Shown: positions 13,374-18,700 of the stretch, one piece after another | How positions within the stretch are numbered: position 1 is the stretch's first letter | How the letters are laid out: every line of letters begins with the position of its first letter | Assembly (NCBI GenBank): GCA_003152555.1 | Contig: PMAL01000027.1 | Coordinates: 5,818 to 24,517 of the forward strand | Origin: Acidimicrobiaceae bacterium | Lineage (GTDB): Bacteria > Actinomycetota > Acidimicrobiia > Acidimicrobiales > RAAP-2 | DNA length: 18,700 nucleotides | Direction: 5' to 3' | Notes under the pieces: model-generated | What the model saw: only the letters and a program-made list of their open reading frames with translations | The model's database searches: none | What the model was told of the DNA's origin: nothing | Translations under genes and position numbers: made by a program

Positions 13374-15068
13374 CTAAAGAGGATCGTCACGGTGGGGAAG
13401 GGCACGGGCCGGTCCGTTGAGCCAGTCGCGCAGCGCCTTGGTCGCTCGGCAGTCGTCCTCGTTGTATTCGAGAATTCTCTGGCGAGAGTCAGTCGCCGTG
13501 ACGGAGTCGTCGTTCGTGGCAACCTCGTACCAGAGCATCGAGGCCTCGCCGCTGGGGTTGGCGTCGCGCCATTGGAATCCGGCCATTCCGGCCAATTGCT
13601 TTAATCCCAAGGGTCCCTCGGTTTGGATCTGGCGCTTGGCCAGTTCGTGCAGGTCAATCCACACCGCGGGCGAAGCGTTGCGAAAGATTTTGAGGTCTTC
13701 CAAGGTTGGTCCGGCGTCACGTGGAGTTACAACGGCCCGGTTCATGGCGCCGTCCTCGGCCTGGGCCCAGAAACAGTAGGCGGCGACGGTGCGTCCCTGT
13801 TGCTCACAGCGACGGCGAAGTTCGCTGAACCAAGCCCAAAAGTCAGCAAATATCTGGGCTTCCGCGTCGGGCGCGAGTTCCGCCCAATGCACGAAAGCCC
13901 GGTAGCCGCTCTCGACTCCCTCTACCGGTTGGTTGAGGGTGACGCTGGATCCCCAGAGATAAGTCATCTCGCCGTAACTCTCCATGTCGACGTCGACTTC
14001 CACGTCGGCGGTAGGGCAACCGATCAACTGCGAATCAGGGATGCGCAGCGAACTTCCCCTCACGTGGGCCCGTGAGCGGTAGATCAGGTCGTCCAACTTT
14101 TCAATGGTTCTGCCGAGGTAATCTTCGCGTTCGTAGCCCGCCAGGGGGTTGGGTACCTTATTGCGGGCTTGGCGGGCGCGCAAGGGATCAAGTTGGGCCA
14201 ACTGGGAGCGAGAATCAACGCCCTGCTCGTGCAGCATGACCTGCTGGTCCAGACTGGTGAATCGGGTCAGCGAGACGTCGTCGGTCGCTTCAAGCTCGGC
14301 CTCGCAATGCAGAGAATAAGGACATTCCGTGCATTCACGGTGCCAATAGGGTGAAGTGGGGAAGTCGCCTTTGGTGCGCATCCACTCATCGTGGGCCGTT
14401 ACGACCGCCAAGCGCTGACCGTAGTGCTCGTCGTAGGTGGCCAGATTGAAGCGGGGATAATTGGCGCTGGCCAGGTCGAACCACCAGACGCGACGGTTTC
14501 GGTCGATCATGGCGGCCCGGGCCGAGGGGTCGTCGTGGCCGAGCGCACCGAGCACCCGCGTGATGTGGGCCAAAGTAATACCATTTCGGGTCACCGTAAG
14601 GGTTGAACGGGGTCCCACCCCGTCGGTGTAGGTTGCCTCACTGGGCTTGAGATTCGCCAGTGAACCCTCCAAAATGCGTCGGGTGGTGGCCAATTCGTGG
14701 ATTTCGTTGTTCTTTATGAGTATGGGCGCGTAGACAAAGCGTTCGTCTACCCGACCAACCCGTACCAGGGCGTGCACCGAGGCCCGACGTCGGTTCAGAT
14801 TGTAATCGGCGAGTCGAGGACGCAGGATCAGTTCGGCGCCCTCGTTCATCAGTCGGCCGGTGTCTTCGGGACTCGAAGGGGACAGCGATTCAGGGTGTAA
14901 AGCCTCGATCTGGGCCAAAGTGCCCCGTCGGTGCTGTTCGGCGTCACGTCGACGCCGCTCCATCTCCGGCGTCGTTGGCGGGCTCACGAACTCGAAAGGC
15001 GCCCCGCGATTGAGGGCTACTCGGTGGACGCAGGCGAGGATTTCGTCACCGCGAAGTAGATCCGACAC
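13374..15068 (-). CDS. TM0106 family RecB-like putative nuclease with RNase H-like exonuclease domain
   Basis: The 564-residue protein has the TM0106-family layout. The N-terminal half is RecB/Cas4-like and ends in a cysteine cluster (Cys246, Cys249 and Cys255 in HRECTECPYSLHCE) that may hold an iron-sulfur cluster. The C-terminal half is an RNase H-fold 3'-5' exonuclease-like domain, with VDVDMES (Asp361, Glu363) as motif I and EYNEDDCRAT (Tyr535, Asn536, Asp539) as the last motif. The place where RecB-type nucleases carry Asp/Glu-X-Lys reads APILIKNNE, so the acidic residue appears lost. Catalysis would then rest on the RNase H-like domain. It starts at GTG 15068, probably with little or no leader. 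It is the first gene of an operon with the two ABC exporter subunits. The cellular role is unknown. Confidence 0.85.
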   Translation of the reverse strand: MSDLLRGDEILACVHRVALNRGAPFEFVSPPTTPEMERRRRDAEQHRRGTLAQIEALHPESLSPSSPEDTGRLMNEGAELILRPRLADYNLNRRRASVHALVRVGRVDERFVYAPILIKNNEIHELATTRRILEGSLANLKPSEATYTDGVGPRSTLTVTRNGITLAHITRVLGALGHDDPSARAAMIDRNRRVWWFDLASANYPRFNLATYDEHYGQRLAVVTAHDEWMRTKGDFPTSPYWHRECTECPYSLHCEAELEATDDVSLTRFTSLDQQVMLHEQGVDSRSQLAQLDPLRARQARNKVPNPLAGYEREDYLGRTIEKLDDLIYRSRAHVRGSSLRIPDSQLIGCPTADVEVDVDMESYGEMTYLWGSSVTLNQPVEGVESGYRAFVHWAELAPDAEAQIFADFWAWFSELRRRCEQQGRTVAAYCFWAQAEDGAMNRAVVTPRDAGPTLEDLKIFRNASPAVWIDLHELAKRQIQTEGPLGLKQLAGMAGFQWRDANPSGEASMLWYEVATNDDSVTATDSRQRILEYNEDDCRATKALRDWLNGPARALPHRDDPL

Positions 15069-15074
15069 GTTGTT

Positions 15075-15101
15075 AGCCTACGAGACAATTCAAGCGTTCA
15101 A
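15075..15101 (-). promoter_or_regulatory. Possible promoter of the nuclease-exporter operon
   Basis: On the minus strand, TTGAAC (15096-15101) and TAGGCT (15075-15080) are spaced 15 bases apart, slightly short for a sigma-70-type promoter. A start about seven bases after the -10 box would fall at 15068, the GTG itself, which fits leaderless transcription common in actinobacteria. Pattern match only. Confidence 0.3.
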
Positions 15102-15222
15102 TTTTCGTACTGCGAGTTAGCGGGTGAGTTGCGCACGCGCTCCAGATCCAGATCACTGCGGTGGCGATGAGAGCCGTATTTAGCCTCTGATCACTCCCGT
15201 TGGGTCCTCGGGAAGCGTCACA

Positions 15223-17378
15223 TTGGGCGCTACGCTTCGCTTGAGAAGTGAGGCGGGGAAGAGCACGTATTTGATCGACATTGAAGACGACGCCCATTCC
15301 TGGACGCACTTGGTCGAAGCGCTGCCCGACGCAACGGCCCTGCTTGATGAATGCGGCGTCACGCGTTACGTGAGTGAACTACGTACGGTGTTGACCGGCT
15401 TTCGCACCGAGGTACTTGTTGACCGGAACGTTCAGATGCTCGCGCCGCCGCGCCGGCGCAACGTCCGGTCTCGCGCGCGAGGACAGTACGTGCGCGATCC
15501 GAAGGCCCGCCTGATCTGGAGGGACCGAGATCTCTGGGTTCGGTGCCGTGACGCTAGCGATTTCTCGGTCGATTTTGCGCTGACGCGCCTCGCCTTGGAT
15601 GCTATGGCCCTCGTAGGTGGCTTCGATACGGGGCAATAGTGAACGAAAAGAGGCCGAACTGGCGCGACTAGAAGCCGAAGAAGGATTTCGACTCGCGTTC
15701 GAAGAAAACGTCGCTCGATGAACTGCACCAATCTGGACGATCGGATCATCGCCGCCATCGAGGCTTTTTGCGCTCTGGTTGGATTTTCTAAAGAGGAACT
15801 CATTGGCGACGACTCCAAGCCCTTTACCTATCCCGATGACAACGGCATCACCGGAGAGACCCATCAGCGCGACCCCGGTGATGTCGACCGAGTGCGCTAC
15901 GTCAAGCGTCATCCGCACCAGGACGGACGAGTAATCGTCGCCGTTATATCGAGGACTCCGGCGCGCGACGGCGATGGAAAGACAATGTATTTCATCATTT
16001 CCGAGCGTGACATCACGGGAAAACGGGTACTCACGGCCCAACTCTCACGTTTGGCGCCAGACAATCCTTTGACTGGATTCGCCAATCGTGCCTCTTATTG
16101 ATGATCGCTCAGCGCGGGCCCGCGCGTGGTGCGCGAAAGCGGCACGGGCGCGGTGCGGTTGTTGGGCCTCGGCGACCCTAAAGGGGTGAACGACACCCTC
16201 GGTCACTTGGCGGGTGACAAGTTACTGGGCGCAATTCTCGCACGCCTCGAACATGTGACGCGTGCGTCGGACTCGTTGTGTCGTTTCGGAGGCGAGGAGT
16301 TCATCTATTTATCTGAAGATTTGACCGCGCCGGGGAGGCTGAAAGCGTGGCCCGGGGTCTCTTCAACGCGCTGGTCGAATCGCTTTCGATCGTCGGGGGA
16401 GCAACGTCATCGGCACCAGAATCGGGATCGTGGTCTGGGATGAGAAGAGCACCGACTGCGATGAAATCGTCCAGCACGCGCAGGTGGCGCTCGATGAGGC
16501 AACGCGCGCCGGCAAGGGCCACCACGTAATTTTTGATCCCGAAAGACACCACCCACCCGTCGGCCAAGTGGCGCTGGTGGAGGTACTTCGTCACTCAGTG
16601 CACGCCGGAAAATTGGTCATGCACTTCCAGCCCATCGTGGACCTGACGTCGAATGAAGTGGTGGGTTTCGAGGCTTTGATGCATTGGCTCCATCCCGAAC
16701 GCGGATGCGTGCCCCCCCGCGTCTCCATTCTTCTGTTCGAACAAAGCAACCCCTTTTGAACTCGGTGCCTTCGTAATTCGTGAGACGGTGAGCGCCGCCA
16801 ATTCGTAGCGCAACGCGAACGACCATGGCGCACGACCGTACGTCACGGTCAATCTGTCGACCCGCCAGTTTCATGACGACGGTCTCGTCTCGAAGATCGG
16901 AGGAGCGTCGCGCGCGAGCGGACTTTCGCCCGGGCGCCTCATCATCGAGATCACGCAGGGTGTGGCGCTGCTCGACGTCACGCGCACCTTGGAGGTAATT
17001 GAAGAACTCAATCGCCTCGGCATCGGCATCGCGCTCAATGATTCTGGCCGCGGATTCTCTTCGCGCTCGTAACTCGTGCTGCTCAATCCAGGCTTCATCA
17101 AGAACGACCAGACGTTCTTTCGCCCGCACCACGAGCGCACTCAGGACGACTCACTCTGGGAGATAATCATCTCGCTCGGAAATCAACTCGAGATGACCAT
17201 GCTCGCCGAAGGGATCGAAACTCGTGGACAACTAGAACAGCTGTGCGCACCGGGTTGCGAGTTGGGCCAGGGCTTCCTCTTATCCGCAGCGGTGTCCGCC
17301 GCAGAGGCGGCCGCAATGTTGGACCGCGTTCCCGGCAGTAGTTGGCTAGGTCCGACCATCGACGTCACGGCGAGATGA
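15223..17378 (+). pseudogene. Decayed PAS-PAS-GGDEF-EAL c-di-GMP signalling protein
   Basis: Joined pieces in changing frames read as one multidomain protein. PAS 1 (15268-15630, frame of 15223) contains LVEALPDATALLDECGVTRYV. The linker ERKEAELARLEAEEGFRLAF (15641-15716) is in another frame. PAS 2 (15718-16090) contains FCALVGFSKEEL. GGDEF (16126-16325) has GVNDTLGHLAGDKLL and CRFGGEEFIYL. The rest of GGDEF follows in two further frames. EAL (16610-17378) has VVGFEALMHWLHPERG and MLAEGIETRGQLEQL. About seven frame changes occur, near 15630, 15717, 16093, 16115, 16330, 16400 and 16757. In-frame stops are tandem TGAs at 16099-16104, TAG at 16806-16808 and TAA at 17070-17072. The EAL metal-binding DDFGTG is NDSGRG. 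An intact ancestor would have made or cleaved c-di-GMP. The number of lesions and substituted catalytic residues argues for true decay rather than sequencing error. Confidence 0.88.
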
Positions 17379-17867
17379 GTCTTCCGTCGGGTTTGGAGTC
17401 TGGACGTCGTCGCGACGGCAACTGCGCTCGCGGACGGAATCAACTGTTGCGTTGCCCGCTAGCTGGAGCGGGAATATTCGGACCGGACTTGGTCGTCGAA
17501 ATCGGTGCGGACAGCGGTTTCTCCGCGGTCAACGAACTGCGCAAATAAAGCAAGAGGCTCGGAAATCGCTCAAAATTGTTAATACGGCAATGTCAACAAT
17601 TGCACTACATATTGATACGCAGCGTTCCGAGAATGGTTTTGAGGCGAAAAGAGAGATCGAGGCAATCGCAGTTCAGGAACGGCCCAGACGGTTAAATGTG
17701 TGCAAAAAACACTGCGGCGTCCACGACCAGCCGAACAAACTTTCAACAATTCTCAGGAAAATTTGCGAAAGAAAACGAGGGTTGAATGACGTGGAAAGAC
17801 CGAGAAATTGGTGTAGACCGCGCTAGTTTTGTTGCATCCACTCATTTGAAAGACCGGAGACCTGTCA
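17379..17867. other. 489-base stretch without a recognisable intact gene
   Basis: No reading frame here has a convincing start and known domain. The sequence becomes more A/T-rich toward 17550-17830 than the surrounding genes. Two frame fragments, SGFSAVNELRK (ending in TAA near 17546) and IKQEARKSLKIV in the next frame, together faintly resemble the methyl-accepting chemotaxis signalling hairpin (GFAVVANEVRKLAQEA). That would be a further decayed gene, but the match is too weak to call. The end of this stretch must hold the pilB promoter; I see no clear -35/-10 pair. Confidence 0.4.
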
Positions 17868-18700
17868 GTGGCATTCAAAAAGAAAGATCGAAAAGACGAG
17901 GGCGACGACCGTGGTTCGAACGTCGCCGTCGATGATGTTGCCACGCGCAACGCCTCGCGCGGTGCCGACGGTGCGGCCAACTCCGTTAGTGCCAACGGTG
18001 ATCAGGAGCCATCGCGCGACGACCAAGGTTCGTCAGTTTTAACGGCGGAGCCAGAGCGCCGAAGCGGTGCGCCCAGGAGTAGTAGCACGGGCGGCGAGAA
18101 GATTGCCACACCCTTCAAGGGCCGACTCGGTGACCTCTTGATCGATGGTGGCCTGATCACGAACGAACAGTTACAGGAGGCGCTCGAGAAGCAAAATGAA
18201 TCGGGTGGCAAACTGGGTGAGGTCCTCGTGGGGATGGGCGCGCTTGATGCGAGGGCGCTCGCGGATGCACTGGCGGCGGTGCTCGGTCTCGAGGTTTTGA
18301 ATTTGCGTCGGGAGAATGTGAACCCCGATGCGCTCGCACTGCTTCCCGAAAACTTTGCTCGGTCGCAGTTGGCTATACCTGTTCGCTTCGAGGGCAGCTT
18401 CTTGCAGGTTGCGGTTGCCGAACCTAGCGAAGATGTTCGTGCGTTGCTCGCGCAGGAGACTGGTCGCCAAGTTCAGCTGATGCTCGCTCCGCTGAGCGAC
18501 GTCATCTGGGCAATTGACTCCAACTATCGAGCAATCGGCAATGTCGGCAAACTGGTCGAAGCTTTCGTCGCCGTCGAGGGGTCAAGGCGGCGCGCGAGCG
18601 ATGTCGTGGACACCGAGATCGTCGCTGTTGATGCTCCCGTGGTCCAGGTCGTCGATCGCATCCTCACCCAAGCAATGCGCGACCGCGCTTCCGACGTCCA
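17868..18700 (+). CDS. pilB: Type IV pilus assembly ATPase PilB/GspE family with MshEN domain, 3' end cut off
   Basis: GTG at 17868 follows GGAG (17856-17859) by eight bases. The visible 277 residues start with an ~85-residue charged, Ser/Asp/Gly-rich, probably disordered segment. A MshEN/T2SSE N-terminal domain follows. Residues 86-109 match the c-di-GMP-binding MshEN motif at every conserved position: RLG, hydrophobics, Gly95, Leu102, Leu106, Gln109. A five-residue spacer and a second, weaker copy (115-138: KLG start, Val instead of the last Gln) come next. The ATPase domain begins at DAPVVQVVDRILTQAMRD, just before the window ends, so the Walker motifs are outside. The protein would power pilus extension or type II-like secretion at the inner membrane. 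The paralogue (PilB, GspE, MshE) cannot be fixed from this part. Confidence 0.88.
   Translation, partial: MAFKKKDRKDEGDDRGSNVAVDDVATRNASRGADGAANSVSANGDQEPSRDDQGSSVLTAEPERRSGAPRSSSTGGEKIATPFKGRLGDLLIDGGLITNEQLQEALEKQNESGGKLGEVLVGMGALDARALADALAAVLGLEVLNLRRENVNPDALALLPENFARSQLAIPVRFEGSFLQVAVAEPSEDVRALLAQETGRQVQLMLAPLSDVIWAIDSNYRAIGNVGKLVEAFVAVEGSRRRASDVVDTEIVAVDAPVVQVVDRILTQAMRDRASDV
18123..18281 (+). other. MshEN c-di-GMP-binding tandem motif within the PilB-type ATPase
   Basis: This segment encodes residues 86-138: two 24-residue MshEN motifs separated by exactly five residues (NESGG), the spacing described for c-di-GMP-binding MshE. The first copy keeps every consensus position. The second has Lys for the first Arg, Ala for a Leu and Val for the terminal Gln. 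Confidence 0.7.

Noticed and set aside
10258..15068. A new phage-defence system made of the nuclease and the ABC pair
   Set aside because: No sensor, toxin or mobile-element context; TM0106 nucleases are broadly distributed, so this would be unsupported.
15223..17378. Programmed frameshifting in the PAS-GGDEF-EAL region
   Set aside because: Too many shifts in different directions, plus plain in-frame stops and changed catalytic residues.

Overview
The window is a high-GC bacterial chromosome segment with frequent GTG and TTG starts, many 4-base ATGA/GTGA gene overlaps and very short intergenic gaps. The gene mix (a zinc-ribbon protein next to a histidine phosphatase as in mycobacteria, a TM0106-type nuclease, a PAS-PAS-GGDEF-EAL protein, a MshEN-type PilB) suggests Actinomycetota, possibly an Acidimicrobiia-like lineage. 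That placement is an inference; no rRNA or marker phylogeny is present.

Layout. (a) 1-948: the 3' part of an ABC transporter ATPase (+), convergent with an MgtC/SapB-type membrane protein (979-1740, -). (b) 1741-1978: a divergent control region holding a five-unit 11-bp direct repeat that looks like a Pho box oriented toward mgtC. (c) 1979-4244: NADP-dependent oxidoreductase and an MFS transporter, overlapping by a few bases. (d) 4241-5041: an endonuclease/exonuclease/phosphatase-fold protein (-), sharing a CTAG stop with the MFS gene. (e) 5089-8410: a tight five-gene operon (PhzF-like, flavin-binding PNPOX-like, NUDIX, zinc ribbon, histidine phosphatase). (f) 8411-9076: hemolysin III family protein (-), then a divergent regulatory region with a perfect 34-base palindrome, two more dyads and a perfect CRP/GlxR-type site just before an aldo/keto reductase (9285-10268). 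(g) 10258-15068, minus strand: a three-gene operon of a TM0106-type nuclease and two half-ABC exporters whose ATP sites are asymmetric. (h) 15223-17378: a heavily decayed PAS-PAS-GGDEF-EAL gene. (i) 17379-17867: non-coding or decayed sequence. (j) 17868 to the end: the N-terminal part of a PilB-type pilus ATPase with a c-di-GMP-binding MshEN domain.

Most of the window is ordinary metabolism and transport. The parts that stand out are the Pho-box array in front of mgtC, the dense regulatory region at 9133-9271, the complementary degeneracy of the two ABC exporter subunits, and the placement of a dead c-di-GMP turnover gene directly before a pilus ATPase that keeps a canonical c-di-GMP-binding motif. 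I found no tRNA, rRNA, CRISPR array, intact transposase or convincing new defence system.
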